Below are positions 37,150 through 47,791 of a stretch of 64,000 bases of DNA, piece after piece. This DNA comes from Burkholderiales bacterium (GTDB lineage Bacteria; Pseudomonadota; Gammaproteobacteria; Burkholderiales; Burkholderiaceae_C). The translations under genes were made by a program, and so were the position numbers. The notes below the pieces were generated by a model that searched no databases, was not told where the DNA came from, and saw nothing but the letters and a program-made list of their open reading frames with translations. The stretch spans positions 49,746 through 113,745 of the forward strand of contig JACRAZ010000079.1 of NCBI GenBank assembly GCA_016213205.1. Reading direction: 5' to 3'. Every line of letters begins with the position of its first letter. Positions within the stretch are counted from its first letter, which is position 1.

Positions 37150-38019
37150 ATGGCCTTGTTGACGCTGTGCGAGGCGCCTGCCACTGCCCAGGCGACCCCG
37201 CAGACCGCCGCCACTGGCAGGCCTGGCTGGCCCGCACGAGGGCGATTGCTCGGCGATGCCTACCTGCATTTGTGCCCAGGCATCGAGAGCGTGACCTGCC
37301 GGCACTCGGTGACGCTGCTGAGCGCACTGGAACCCGGCGCTCGCCTCTCGGTCGAGACAAGCGACGGCACGGTGCAAGGCCAGGCACTGCTGGTCAGCCC
37401 GATGGTGCAGCGCACTCTGCGCGCAGCGTCAACACCCTTCGTGCTGCTGGACCTTGAGCCCACGCATGCCAGCTATCGCACGTTGCGCGGCGTGGCCGGC
37501 AAGGCAGGTGTCTGTAGCCTGGACGATCGGGGCTTCACCGCACTGCGGTCCATCGGCCTGGCGTTCAAGGCCGACTCGCTCAGCGGGCGCATGCTGGACA
37601 AGGCGGTGCGCCGCGCCGCCGGCGACCTGGCCCAAGCCTACCCGCAGCCCTGCGAGTTGGACACGCGCGTGCGCTGGATGATGATGGAGCTGCAGAGCGA
37701 ACCGGCCCGAAGCCTGGCCGAGCTGTCGGCGGAGTTGGGGCTGTCCGTGGCGCACGCGTCTCGACTGTTCTCCAGCCAGCTCGGCATTCCGCTGCGCGTG
37801 TACGCGCTGTCGTGCAAGATCCGGCTGGCAGCACGCTTCATTGGGCTGGGCCGCCCGATGACCGACATCGCACAGATGTCGGGCTTTGCCGATTCAGCCC
37901 ATTTCGCCAAGGTCTGGACGCGCTGCTATGGCGCACCGCCTTCGGTGCACTTCCCGCCCACCCGTACCCAGATGGACCGCACGGCGTTGCCCGGCTGGCT
38001 GCAGGCGCCCACATTCTGA
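37150..38019 (+). CDS. AraC-family transcriptional regulator
   Basis: A 289-aa regulator. The N-terminal half is a variable ligand or dimerisation domain. The C-terminal 100 residues are a double helix-turn-helix of the AraC type (SLAELSAELGLSVAHASRLFSSQLG, then MTDIAQMSGFADSAHFAKVWTRCYGAPPSVH). GGGGAG precedes the ATG. It lies 32 bp after the chaperone-like gene, in the same direction, so it may be part of the hydrolase operon and regulate it. Its 3' end faces the second LigAB pair. Confidence 0.88.
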   Translation: MALLTLCEAPATAQATPQTAATGRPGWPARGRLLGDAYLHLCPGIESVTCRHSVTLLSALEPGARLSVETSDGTVQGQALLVSPMVQRTLRAASTPFVLLDLEPTHASYRTLRGVAGKAGVCSLDDRGFTALRSIGLAFKADSLSGRMLDKAVRRAAGDLAQAYPQPCELDTRVRWMMMELQSEPARSLAELSAELGLSVAHASRLFSSQLGIPLRVYALSCKIRLAARFIGLGRPMTDIAQMSGFADSAHFAKVWTRCYGAPPSVHFPPTRTQMDRTALPGWLQAPTF

Positions 38020-38050
38020 GCCTGCCGACGACCGCCAGGCCCGCGCAAGC

Positions 38051-38890
38051 TCAGACCATGGGCTCCAGCAGCATCAGGCCGGAGGCTGTGTTGGAAATGG
38101 GAATGTGGTAGTTCGAGTGCAGCGCCTGCACGCGCGGCCCCAGCGCGCCCCGGGTGGCCAGCCACATCAGCAGTTCCACGCCCTGCGTGCCGGTGTGTTC
38201 CACCAGTTGGTGGGTGCTGAACTGCGTGGCCCAGGTGGGGTTGTTCACCATGCTGTCCATGAACTGCAGGTCGAAGGCCTTGTTGATGAAGCCCGCCCGC
38301 TCGCCATCGAGTTGGTGCGACAGGCCGCCGGTGCCCAGGATCAGCACCCGTTCGTCGCCGGGCCACGAGGCCACCGCGCGCCCGATCGCCTCGCCCAGCT
38401 TGTAGCAGCGGGCCGCGCTGGGCAGCGGGGCCTGCACGGTGTTGATGCACACCGGCACCGTGCGCACCGGCCACTGCTGGTCGGGCCACAACAAGGCCAT
38501 CGGCAAGGTGAAGGCGTGGTCGACCGCCATCTCCTGGCAGGTAGTGAGGTCGAAGTCCTCCGCGACCAGGCTTTCGATCAGGTGCCAGCTGAGGGCCGGA
38601 TCGCCCTGAAACGGTGGCACGGTGGGGATGCCCCAGCCCTCGTCCGCATTGCGGTACTCGGGCGCCGCACCCACCGCGAAGGTGGGCATCTTGTCGAGGA
38701 AGAAGTTCAGCCCGTGGTCGTTGTAGACCACCACCACCACGTCCGGCCGCGCCTCGGCCAGCCATTGGCGCACGGGCACGAAGCCATCGAAGAACGGCTT
38801 CCAGTACGGGTCGTCCTGCTTGCCCTTGGCGATGGCGCCGCCGATCGCGGGCACGTGCGAGGTGGTGATGCCGCCGATGATCCTGGCCAT
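38051..38890 (-). CDS. Extradiol dioxygenase beta subunit (LigB paralogue)
   Basis: A 279-aa class III extradiol dioxygenase catalytic subunit. Fe ligands align as His12 (TSHVPAIGG), His59 (VVYNDHGLNFF) and Glu239 (GVELLMWLA), with catalytic His192 (GTGGLSHQLDG). It differs widely from the operon LigB of this window. Its partner alpha subunit is encoded just upstream (1 bp between genes), so the pair is a complete second ring-cleavage enzyme. Substrate may be protocatechuate, gallate or 3-O-methylgallate; sequence alone does not decide. Confidence 0.9.
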   Translation of the reverse strand: MARIIGGITTSHVPAIGGAIAKGKQDDPYWKPFFDGFVPVRQWLAEARPDVVVVVYNDHGLNFFLDKMPTFAVGAAPEYRNADEGWGIPTVPPFQGDPALSWHLIESLVAEDFDLTTCQEMAVDHAFTLPMALLWPDQQWPVRTVPVCINTVQAPLPSAARCYKLGEAIGRAVASWPGDERVLILGTGGLSHQLDGERAGFINKAFDLQFMDSMVNNPTWATQFSTHQLVEHTGTQGVELLMWLATRGALGPRVQALHSNYHIPISNTASGLMLLEPMV

Positions 38891-38891
38891 C

Positions 38892-39248
38892 TCAATCTCC
38901 CCGGGCCGCGACGAGCTTGGCCTTGAACTGTTCCTTGGTCATGCCCGTCTGCTGGGCGCCGATGTCCTGCATGTCCAGGCCGAAGATGCCGGCAAACTTG
39001 GCCAGGTAGTAGGCGTTGCCGCCTGCCGCGATGAGCTGCAGCACGTTGCGGTTGCGGATGGCCTCGCGTTGCTGCGGGTTCAGGCCGTAGCGCTGGCAGT
39101 AACCCTCCTCGTCCTGCAGGAAGGCGGCTCGGTTGGCGGCGTCGTTGAACGAGTAGCACATCTTGTTCAGCGCATAGCCCTTGCGGGCCTGCTCGCCGTC
39201 GAAGATCGTGGTGCCGGGAATGCTTGGTTTCACTGCGCTGGCGCCCAT
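38892..39248 (-). CDS. Extradiol dioxygenase alpha subunit (LigA paralogue)
   Basis: A 118-aa small helical subunit of a LigAB-type enzyme: PGTTIFDGEQARKGYALNKMCYSF, QREAIRNRNVLQLIAAGGNAYYLAKFAGIFGLDMQ and a C-terminal TGMTKEQFKAKL. It caps the active site of the beta subunit. The ATG at MGASAVKPS is chosen since homology begins there; an in-frame earlier start adds 10 residues without similarity. Divergent from a LysR gene (107 bp between starts), which is its likely regulator. Confidence 0.9.
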   Translation of the reverse strand: MGASAVKPSIPGTTIFDGEQARKGYALNKMCYSFNDAANRAAFLQDEEGYCQRYGLNPQQREAIRNRNVLQLIAAGGNAYYLAKFAGIFGLDMQDIGAQQTGMTKEQFKAKLVAARGD

Positions 39249-39355
39249 GCGGGGGTCTCCGTGATTGAGGCACGTCAAGCGCCATTCGCTTCGTGCGTGC
39301 GCGCAGTATGGGCAGCCGCATCATGCTGATCCAGACCACATCGCCGATGCGTCAC

Positions 39356-40318
39356 ATGAGCGATTTCGATCATTCCAGTCTCGACGGCCACCTGCTCCAG
39401 CTGCTGGTGGCGGTGCACGAGGAAGGCGCGATCACGCGCGCCGCGCTGCGCCTGGGTGTCACCCAATCGGCCGTGAGCCATTTGCTGGACAAGTTGCGGG
39501 CGATCGTCGGCGACCCCTTGTTCGTGCGCTCCGGCCGGGGCATCGTGCCCACCACCCGTGCCGACGCACTGGTGCCGATGGCACGCCGCCTGCTGGAAGA
39601 CATGCGCGGCTTCGTCACGAGCGGCGGGTTCGATCCTGCGCGCTTCGAGGGCCTGGTGACGATTGCCGCCAACGACCTGCAGCGTGACCTGCTGCTGCCG
39701 CCACTGTTCGACAGGCTGCGCCGCCAGGCACCCGGGCTGCGCCTGCACGTCATCCCCTCCGGCGTGCCCACGCCCGAACTGCTGCGCGACGGCCGGTGCA
39801 CGCTGGTGCTGACGCCGCGCCCACCCGAAGGCGGCGACCTGGTGCACAAGCGCCTGTTCGAAGACCAGTACCAGGTGTTCTATGACGCCACGCAGCGCGA
39901 GGCCCCCAACCATCTAGAGGACTACCTGGCCGCCGAACACGTGACAGTGGTGTACGAGCCGCGCCGCGCGCTGGACCTAGACGATGCGCTCAACGCGCAG
40001 GGCGTGGTGCGGAACATTGTTGCCACGGTGCCGGGGTTTGCCGGCATCCCGGCGTTCCTGCGTGGCAGTGCGCGGATCGCCACCGTACCGGGGTTGCTGA
40101 GCGTCGGCGTGCTCGGCGGGCTCGCGCGATGCCATCCACCATTGCCGTGCTCACCGATGCCGATGTTCATGGTGTGGCATGTCAGGCACCAGAATGACGA
40201 CCTCCACAGTTGGCTGCGCCAGGCGGTGGTTCAGGTAGCCGAATCGGTACCATCCGGCGCGCGTCCCGCTTCCCAGGCGACGATCCAGCTGTCGCCGTTC
40301 GGAAGCACGCGCGAATAG
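39356..40318 (+). CDS. LysR-family regulator with an unusual C-terminal extension
   Basis: A 320-aa LysR regulator: helix-turn-helix near residues 20-45 (EEGAITRAALRLGVTQSAVSHLLDKL, then GDPLFVRSGRGIVPT) and a PBP2-like effector domain. The start MSDFDHSSLDGHLLQLL is chosen by homology. Family similarity ends near HDLHSWLRQAVVQVAE; the last 25 or so residues run through the tail of the opposite-strand methyltransferase gene, an 88-bp overlap. The original stop may have been lost on insertion of that gene. It is divergent from the second LigAB pair, which it probably controls. Confidence 0.88.
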   Translation: MSDFDHSSLDGHLLQLLVAVHEEGAITRAALRLGVTQSAVSHLLDKLRAIVGDPLFVRSGRGIVPTTRADALVPMARRLLEDMRGFVTSGGFDPARFEGLVTIAANDLQRDLLLPPLFDRLRRQAPGLRLHVIPSGVPTPELLRDGRCTLVLTPRPPEGGDLVHKRLFEDQYQVFYDATQREAPNHLEDYLAAEHVTVVYEPRRALDLDDALNAQGVVRNIVATVPGFAGIPAFLRGSARIATVPGLLSVGVLGGLARCHPPLPCSPMPMFMVWHVRHQNDDLHSWLRQAVVQVAESVPSGARPASQATIQLSPFGSTRE

Positions 40319-40863
40319 CCCTCATGTGCCAATTCGGCCTGGGTCCACACGGAACGATGATCCTCGAACGGGTTGGCCTCGACGTGCTGCTCGCAAAACG
40401 CCTTGGGCGTACTGACAAGGACCATGCGCGATGCCACCCGCCGGCACTGCCGCAGAAACGCAATCCCATCGGCCTTCTCGAAGTGCTCGAGTATGTCGAT
40501 CGCAATGACCATCTCGTACTCCGAATCAGCGATACCGGGCAGCAATTGGAGCGCGTCGCCGATCCGAATGGCGTTGTAGGCCCACTGGTGCACGGGCGTC
40601 AGGTAGCCCGCATAGCCCTCGATGCCGTCGATCCGAACGCGCCAGTGCTCACGGGGGGTCTGCCGTGCTTCAGCACCTTTCACCTCGTACAGCCCGAAGT
40701 GCTCAAGATTGGTCCGCAGCAGAAATCCGTATTGGCCCATCCCGACGCCCACGTCGAGCACCGAATTCGGCTTCAGGGACTCGGCGCACCCCACGATGGT
40801 GCTGATCTGACTGCTCTGGCTGAACGGCACGTTGACTGCTTGTCGCTGTTGGAAGGCTGGCAT
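40231..40863 (-). CDS. Class I SAM-dependent methyltransferase-like protein
   Basis: A 210-aa protein with the SAM-binding motif VLDVGVGMGQYGFLLR and acidic motif EMVIAIDILEHFEKADG. Substrate unknown. The start MPAFQQRQAVNVPFS is preferred; a frame open upstream gives Arg/Ser-rich sequence. Base composition is visibly less GC-rich than neighbours, and the gene separates the LysR gene from the lig operon, so it looks like a late arrival. Its 3' end overlaps that of the LysR gene. Confidence 0.75.
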   Translation of the reverse strand: MPAFQQRQAVNVPFSQSSQISTIVGCAESLKPNSVLDVGVGMGQYGFLLRTNLEHFGLYEVKGAEARQTPREHWRVRIDGIEGYAGYLTPVHQWAYNAIRIGDALQLLPGIADSEYEMVIAIDILEHFEKADGIAFLRQCRRVASRMVLVSTPKAFCEQHVEANPFEDHRSVWTQAELAHEGYSRVLPNGDSWIVAWEAGRAPDGTDSAT

Positions 40864-40957
40864 GCTACCGCGCGATTCTGGCCTGTGGCCTGCCAAGCAC
40901 CACCATGCCCGACTCTCCACCTTGCGGCCAAGGCGCAAAGGTGCTCGCAGGGGCCCG

Positions 40958-41968
40958 TCACCGACGCGCAAACTGCTCGGTATCGACGTCCGCCTGCCCG
41001 CCGGCGTTGTAGCGTTCACCCACCACGGTGTCGTTGTTGACCAGGCGGTCGAGCGCGGCGATCACCTCGCCCGGCAGGCTGAGCGCCGCAGCGCCCAGGT
41101 TCTCGTGCAGATGCTCGCTGCGGGTGGTGCCCGGCAGGGCGATCACATGCTCGCCGCGCGCCAGCAGCCAGGCCAGCGCCAGCTGGGCCAGCGTGCAACC
41201 CACCCGCGTGGCCAGTTCGCGGCACGGGTCCAGCAGCTTCAGGTTGGCGGCATAGGCCTCGGGCGCGAAACGCGGCATCGCGCGGCGGATGTCCCGCGCG
41301 TCGAAGCCGCTCACATCCACCAACGCACCGGTGAGGAAGGCCCGTGCCAGCGGGCTGAAGGCAACGAAGGCCACGCCGAGCTCTTGGCAGGCCTCGAGCA
41401 CAGCGATCTCGGGGTTGCGGGTCCACAGCGAATACTCGGTCTGCAAGGCGGCGATCGGGTGGACCGCATGCGCCCGGCGCAGCGTGACGGCCGACACCTC
41501 GGACAGCCCCAGCGCCCGCACCTTGCCCTCGCGCACCAGCTCGGCCATGGCCCCCACCGAATCCTCGATCGGCACGCGCTTGTCCCAGCGGTGCAGGTAG
41601 TACAGATCGATGACGTCGGTGCCCAGTCGGCGCAGGCTGTCTTCGCAATGGCGGCGCAGGGTCTCGGGCCGACCGTCGATCACGCGCTTCATCACGCCGT
41701 CGGTACCCGGGGCGCCGAACAGGCCGCCCTTGCTGGCCAGCGTGATCTTCGAGCGGTGCGGCGCGAGCACGCGGCCCACCAACTGCTCGTTGGCGCCAAA
41801 GCCATACAGCGCCGCGGTGTCGAACATCGTCACGCCGCTGTCCAGCGCCTGCAGCAGCACCCGCTCGGACACCTCGGCCGGCGGGGGCGCGCCATAGGCG
41901 TGGCTGAAGTTCATGCAGCCCAGCCCGATGGCCGAGACACTGAAGGGCCCGATGCGGCGCTGCTGCAT
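40958..41968 (-). CDS. Aldo/keto reductase
   Basis: A 336-aa NADPH-dependent reductase of the AKR family: GLGCMNFSHAYG, active-site Asp/Tyr in FDTAALYGFGANEQLVG, DVIDLYYLHRWD, and ALPGTTRSEHLHENLGA at the nucleotide site. It is the last gene of the lig operon, beginning 5 bp after ligC, so it may reduce an aldehyde from aromatic breakdown or accumulating semialdehyde. Specific substrate unknown. Confidence 0.85.
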   Translation of the reverse strand: MQQRRIGPFSVSAIGLGCMNFSHAYGAPPPAEVSERVLLQALDSGVTMFDTAALYGFGANEQLVGRVLAPHRSKITLASKGGLFGAPGTDGVMKRVIDGRPETLRRHCEDSLRRLGTDVIDLYYLHRWDKRVPIEDSVGAMAELVREGKVRALGLSEVSAVTLRRAHAVHPIAALQTEYSLWTRNPEIAVLEACQELGVAFVAFSPLARAFLTGALVDVSGFDARDIRRAMPRFAPEAYAANLKLLDPCRELATRVGCTLAQLALAWLLARGEHVIALPGTTRSEHLHENLGAAALSLPGEVIAALDRLVNNDTVVGERYNAGGQADVDTEQFARR

Positions 41969-41973
41969 GGGCG

Positions 41974-42933
41974 TCAGGCCGCGTTGAGCTGCTGCTCGAG
42001 CTGGTGCAGCACCTGGTAGCAAGGCAGCACCTGGGCCACGCTGCCGTTCGGTTCGCGCCCCTCGCGGATGGCGGCGAAGAACTCGCGGTCCTGCAGCTCG
42101 ATGCCGTTCATCGACACGGCCACCCGCGAGACATCGATCTTCTCGTCCTTGCCACTGAAAAGGTCGTCATAGCGCGCAAGGTACGTGCCGGTGTCGCCGA
42201 TGTAGCGGAAGAAGGTGCCCAGCGGGCCCTCGTTGTTGAAGCTCAGGCTCAGCGTGCAGATGGCACCGTTGGCCGCCTTCAGCTGGATGCTCATGTCCAT
42301 CGCGATGCCCAGCACGGGGTGGATCGGCCCCTGGATGGCGTTGGCCTTCACGATCGGGCTGCCGCACTGGTAGGCGAACAGGTCCACCGTGTGGGCGGCG
42401 TGGTGCCACAGCAGGTGGTCGGTCCAGCTGCGCGGCTGGCCCAGCGCGTTCATGTTGGTGCGGCGGAAGAAATAGGTCTGCACATCCATCTGCTGGATGT
42501 TGAACTCGCCGGCCGTGATGCGCTGGCGCACCCACTGGTGGCTGGGGTTGAAGCGCCGGGTATGGCCGCACATCGCCACCAGGCCGCTGCGCTGCTGCAG
42601 TTCGACCACCGCCTCGCCGTCCTTCAGCACGTCGCACAGCGGGATCTCCACCTGCACGTGCTTGCCCGCTTCCATGCAGGCGATGGCCTGGGCGGCATGC
42701 ATCTGCGTGGGCGTGCACAGGATCACCGCGTCCACGTCCTTCAGCGCCAGGCTGTCGGCCAGGTCGGTGCTGCAGTGGCCGATGCCGTACTTGGCCGCCA
42801 CCTCGCGCGTCTTGTCGATGTCGCGGCTGATCAGCGACACGACCTCGACACCGTCGATCAGCTTGATCGCGTCCAGGTGCTTGATGCCGAAGGCGCCGGC
42901 GCCGGCCAGGGCCACCTTGATGGGCTGGGTCAT
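41974..42933 (-). CDS. ligC: 4-carboxy-2-hydroxymuconate-6-semialdehyde dehydrogenase
   Basis: Oxidises the ring-cleavage product of protocatechuate 4,5-dioxygenase to 2-pyrone-4,6-dicarboxylate with NAD(P). The 319-aa protein has an N-terminal Rossmann fold of the Gfo/Idh/MocA family (VALAGAGAFGIKHLDAIKLIDG), PTQMHAAQAIACMEAGKHVQVEIPL, and the LigC-type GHTRRFNPSHQWVRQ with HAAHTVDLF. It lies 1 bp after ligB in the operon order ligA-ligB-ligC, which fixes the identification. Confidence 0.93.
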   Translation of the reverse strand: MTQPIKVALAGAGAFGIKHLDAIKLIDGVEVVSLISRDIDKTREVAAKYGIGHCSTDLADSLALKDVDAVILCTPTQMHAAQAIACMEAGKHVQVEIPLCDVLKDGEAVVELQQRSGLVAMCGHTRRFNPSHQWVRQRITAGEFNIQQMDVQTYFFRRTNMNALGQPRSWTDHLLWHHAAHTVDLFAYQCGSPIVKANAIQGPIHPVLGIAMDMSIQLKAANGAICTLSLSFNNEGPLGTFFRYIGDTGTYLARYDDLFSGKDEKIDVSRVAVSMNGIELQDREFFAAIREGREPNGSVAQVLPCYQVLHQLEQQLNAA

Positions 42934-42934
42934 G

Positions 42935-44180
<1,246 letters not shown>

Positions 44181-44181
<1 letters not shown>

Positions 44182-45095
44182 CAGCATTCCTCCGGCCAGT
44201 ACAGGCGCATCGGGTTGTCGACCAGCAGCTTGCGCTGCAGTTCGGGCGTCACCGCGATGTGCGGGATGAAGTCGACCAGCAGGCCGTCGTCGGGCATGTG
44301 GTCCTTCAGGTTGGGGTGCGGCCAGTCGGTGCCCCAGAGCACGCGCTCGGGGAAGGTCTCGACGATGCGGCGCGCAAAGGGCACCACGTCGCGGTAGGCC
44401 GCCTGTTCACCGTCCAGCGCGCGCGGGCCGGCCACCGACAGGCGCTCGGGGCAGCTCACCTTGATCCACACGTTGGCGTGCTCGCGCATGAATTTCACGA
44501 AGAGTTCGAACTCCGGGCCATCGACCGGCTTGCTCACGTCGGGGCGGCCCATGTGGTCCACCACCACGGTGGTGGGCAGCGCGGTGAAGAAGTCCCACAG
44601 CTCGGGCAGGTCCTGCGCCTCGAAGTAGATCACCACGTGCCAGCCGAGCCGGGCGATGCGTGTGGCGATCTCCATCAGCTCGTCCTTGGGCGTGAAGTCG
44701 ACCAGACGCTTGACGAAGTTGAAGCGCACGCCGCGCACGCCGGCCGCGTGCAGGGCCTGCAGCTCGGCATCGCTGATCGTGCGGCGCACCGTCGCCACGC
44801 CGCGCGCCTTGCCTTGCGACGCGACGCAGGCATCGGCCATCGCACGGTTGTCCGCGCCGTGGCAGGTGGCCTGCACGATCACGTTGCGTGCAAAACCCAG
44901 GTGGTCGCGCAGCGCAAAGAGCTGCTGCTTGCTGGCGTCGCAGGGCGTGTACTTGCGCTCGGGGGCGAACGGGAACTCCTCGCCCGGGCCGAACACGTGG
45001 CAGTGCGCATCCACGCTGCCGGGCGGCAGCTGGAAGCGGGGTTTGCTCGGGCCGGCATACCAGTCCAGCCAGCCGGGGGTCTTCTCGAAGCTCAT
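44181..45095 (-). CDS. ligI: 2-pyrone-4,6-dicarboxylate hydrolase
   Basis: Amidohydrolase-superfamily lactonase of 304 aa that opens 2-pyrone-4,6-dicarboxylate to 4-oxalomesaconate. Signatures: SVDAHCHVFGPGEEFPFAP, QATCHGADN, VRFNFVKRLVDF, DHMGRPDVSKP and WGTDWPHPNLKD. The start MSFEKTPGWLDWY is chosen by homology. It is 1 bp after the DUF1932 gene and overlaps ligA, in the pmd/lig operon order. Confidence 0.95.
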
Positions 45096-45096
45096 G

Positions 45097-46026
45097 TCAT
45101 ACCTTGTCGTCGTGGCCTGTCGGGCTGCCGAGGGCGCCTGCCCGCGCCAGGATGCGGTCGGCCTCGGTGCGCCAGTCGGCGCTGCGGGCAAAGCCGGGCG
45201 CGCCGCGCTCGCCGAACAGGCCTGCGTCGGCCAGGTCGGCCACCCAGGCCTGGCGCTCGGCCGTGCCCGTGGCGGACCAGGGTGTCAGGCCCGCTTCGCG
45301 CACGGTTTCGGCCACTTCGCGCACCTCTTCGCTGCGGCGGCGGCCATGCTCGATCACACGCTGGAAGAAGTAGGCGGCCTGTTTTTCCCAATCGACGCCC
45401 GGAAAGGTCTCGTACAGCGAGGCGATGACCGCGTCCTCCACGCCATAGTGCCGGGCCGTGGTGAAGCTCTCGATCACCATGGCCTCCAGGCCCTTGATCA
45501 TCACGCTGCGGCACATCTTGGTGGCCGAGGCCACGCCCAGCCGCGCATCCGCCACCTTCGGCGCAAAGCCCAGCGGTTGCAACACTGGCGCCAGCGCCGC
45601 CGCGTGCGGCCCGCCCAACAGCAGCGGCACCCGGATGCGATACGGCGGCACCGAGGTCATCACCGCGCCTTCGACGTAGCGGCCGCCAGCGCCGTCGATC
45701 CACTGCGCCGCGCGCAGCTTGGCGCCCGGTGACGCGGAGTTGAAGTCGAGGAAGTACGCGCCCGGCAGCAGCCCTTCGGCGCAGGCCTCGGCCACCGGCA
45801 CGGCCTGACTGGCAGTGACCGCCGACACCACCAATTCGGCCCCCCGCACGGCCTGCGCGTGGCTGCTCGTCAAACGCACGCCAAGCTGGGTGGCGTGTGT
45901 GCGCATCGCGTCACCAGCCGCTCCGCCCAGCTTAAGGTCGAACGCCGCGAGCGCATGGCCTTGCGGCGCCAGGTCCTCGGCCAGGATGCGGCCGACCTCG
46001 CCATAGCCGATGAGGGCGATCTGCAT
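45097..46026 (-). CDS. NAD(P)-dependent dehydrogenase with DUF1932 domain
   Basis: A 309-aa protein of the 6-phosphogluconate/beta-hydroxyacid dehydrogenase superfamily: Rossmann loop IALIGYGEVGRILAEDL, then VVSAVTASQAVPVAE, DFNSASPGAK and a helical DUF1932 C-terminal domain. A homologous gene of unclear role lies between the aldolase and hydrolase genes in pmd-type operons, as I recall. It might process an intermediate or a side product (for example a reduced oxo acid), but the substrate is not established. It is encoded 10 bp after ligK. Confidence 0.85.
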   Translation of the reverse strand: MQIALIGYGEVGRILAEDLAPQGHALAAFDLKLGGAAGDAMRTHATQLGVRLTSSHAQAVRGAELVVSAVTASQAVPVAEACAEGLLPGAYFLDFNSASPGAKLRAAQWIDGAGGRYVEGAVMTSVPPYRIRVPLLLGGPHAAALAPVLQPLGFAPKVADARLGVASATKMCRSVMIKGLEAMVIESFTTARHYGVEDAVIASLYETFPGVDWEKQAAYFFQRVIEHGRRRSEEVREVAETVREAGLTPWSATGTAERQAWVADLADAGLFGERGAPGFARSADWRTEADRILARAGALGSPTGHDDKV

Positions 46027-46036
46027 GGCAGCCGGG

Positions 46037-46720
46037 TCAGTCGATGTACTTCAGGCCCGCGGCCGCCAGCGGCTCGCGCATCTTGTACATGTCCAGGCCC
46101 AGCACGCCGGAGGCCAGCTTCGCGCGCTTGTCGCCTTCGTTGGCCTCGCGCCTGGCCGCAGCGTCGGCCGTGGCCACGGCCAGCGCGGCCGGCACCACGA
46201 CGACGCCATCATCGTCGGCCACGACCACGTCGCCCGGCGTCACCAGCGCCCCGGCGCAGACCACCGGCACGTTCACCGATCCCAGCGTGGCCTTGATCGT
46301 GCCCTTGGCGCTGATGGCCTTGCTCCAGACCGGGAAGCCCATCTCGGTGAGGGTCTTCACGTCACGCACGCCGGCATCGATGACCAGCGCGCGGGCGCCG
46401 CGGGCCATGAACGATGTGGCGAGCAGGTCGCCGAAGTAGCCGTCAGTGCACTCGGCGGTGATCGCCGCGACGACGATGTCACCCGGCTGGATCTGCTCGG
46501 CCACCACGTGCATCATCCAGTTGTCCCCGGGGTGCAGCAGCACCGTGACGGCCGTGCCCGACACCTGCGCGCCGGCATAGATCGGCCGCATGTACGGCTT
46601 GAGCAGGCCCACGCGGCCCATGGCCTCGTGCACGGTGGCGCTCCCGTACCTGGCCAACTGGTCGGCCGCGGCGCGATCGGCGCGGGTGATGTTGCGGTAG
46701 ACGACGCCGAGTTCGAACAT
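46037..46720 (-). CDS. ligK: 4-carboxy-4-hydroxy-2-oxoadipate aldolase/oxaloacetate decarboxylase
   Basis: Divalent-metal aldolase of 227 aa with the RraA-like fold, splitting 4-carboxy-4-hydroxy-2-oxoadipate to pyruvate and oxaloacetate, the last pathway step. Family blocks: [71 protein letters not shown] and [15 protein letters not shown]. It starts 1 bp after ligJ in the same operon. Confidence 0.93.
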   Translation of the reverse strand: MFELGVVYRNITRADRAAADQLARYGSATVHEAMGRVGLLKPYMRPIYAGAQVSGTAVTVLLHPGDNWMMHVVAEQIQPGDIVVAAITAECTDGYFGDLLATSFMARGARALVIDAGVRDVKTLTEMGFPVWSKAISAKGTIKATLGSVNVPVVCAGALVTPGDVVVADDDGVVVVPAALAVATADAAARREANEGDKRAKLASGVLGLDMYKMREPLAAAGLKYID

Positions 46721-46721
46721 C

Positions 46722-47750
46722 TCACTTCCCCTTCAGCTTCAAGGCGGCGTCGAGCCGCGGGAACACGCGCCGGGCGTTGCCTTCGTAGACCATGGCCTTC
46801 TGGGCCGGCGTGAGTTGCGTCGAGGCCTCGATGTAGCGCTTGGTGTCGTCGTAGTAGTGGCCGGTCTCGGGGTCGATGCCGCGCACCGCGCCGATCATTT
46901 CGCTGGCGAACAGGATGTTCTCCACCGGGATCACCTTGGTCAGCAGGTCGATGCCCGGCTGGTGGTACACGCAGGTGTCGAAGAAGATGTTGTTGAGCAG
47001 GTGGTCCTTCAGCAGCGGCTTCTTCAGCTCCTGCGCGAGGCCGCGGAAACGCCCCCAGTGGTAGGGCACCGCGCCACCGCCATGCGGGATCAGGAACTTC
47101 AGCGTCGGGAAGTCCTTGAACAGGTCGCTGGTCAGGCACTGCATGAAGGCCGTGGTGTCGGCGTTCAGGTAGTGCGCGCCGGTGGTGTGGAAGCAGGCGT
47201 TGCAGCTGGTGGAGACGTGGATCATCGCGGGAATGTCCAGCTCGCACATCTTCTCGTAGAGGGGGTACCAGTGCCTGTCGCTCAGCGGCGGGCTGGTCCA
47301 GTGGCCGCCGGAAGGATCCGGGTTCAGGTTGATGGCCACGAAGCCGTAGTCCCGCACGCACTTCTCCAGCTCGGGCAGGCAGGTCTTCGGGTCCACGCCG
47401 GGCGATTGCGGCAGCATGGCGGCGCCGATGAAGTTGTCCGGGAACAGCTGGCTCACGCGGTAGCACAGCTCGTTGCAGATCGCGGCCCAGGTGGACGAGA
47501 CCTGGAAGTCGCCGATGTGGTGGGCCATGAAGCTGGCGCGCGGGCTGAACACCGTGAGGTCGCTGCCGCGCTCGCGCATCTTGGCCAGCTGGTTGGTCTC
47601 GATGGATTCGCGCAACTCGTCGTCGCTGATCTGCAGCTCGCTCACCTTGGGCATCAGCGCAGGGTCGGCAATGCCGGCGACCTGGCGGTTGCGCCACGCT
47701 TCCAGAGCCTTGGGCGCTGTGGTGTAGTGGCCATGCACGTCGATGATCAT
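46722..47750 (-). CDS. ligJ: 4-oxalomesaconate hydratase
   Basis: Amidohydrolase-fold hydratase of 342 aa, turning the enol/keto form of 4-oxalomesaconate to 4-carboxy-4-hydroxy-2-oxoadipate. Metal His6 and His8 are in [39 protein letters not shown] and [22 protein letters not shown] are family-specific. It heads the catabolic core and is followed by ligK. The tautomerase LigU/GalD is not in the window. Confidence 0.93.
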   Translation of the reverse strand: MIIDVHGHYTTAPKALEAWRNRQVAGIADPALMPKVSELQISDDELRESIETNQLAKMRERGSDLTVFSPRASFMAHHIGDFQVSSTWAAICNELCYRVSQLFPDNFIGAAMLPQSPGVDPKTCLPELEKCVRDYGFVAINLNPDPSGGHWTSPPLSDRHWYPLYEKMCELDIPAMIHVSTSCNACFHTTGAHYLNADTTAFMQCLTSDLFKDFPTLKFLIPHGGGAVPYHWGRFRGLAQELKKPLLKDHLLNNIFFDTCVYHQPGIDLLTKVIPVENILFASEMIGAVRGIDPETGHYYDDTKRYIEASTQLTPAQKAMVYEGNARRVFPRLDAALKLKGK

Positions 47751-47791
47751 TCGGGAGCTCCTGGGTTCGGGCGTGGCGGCGCTGCGGCGCT

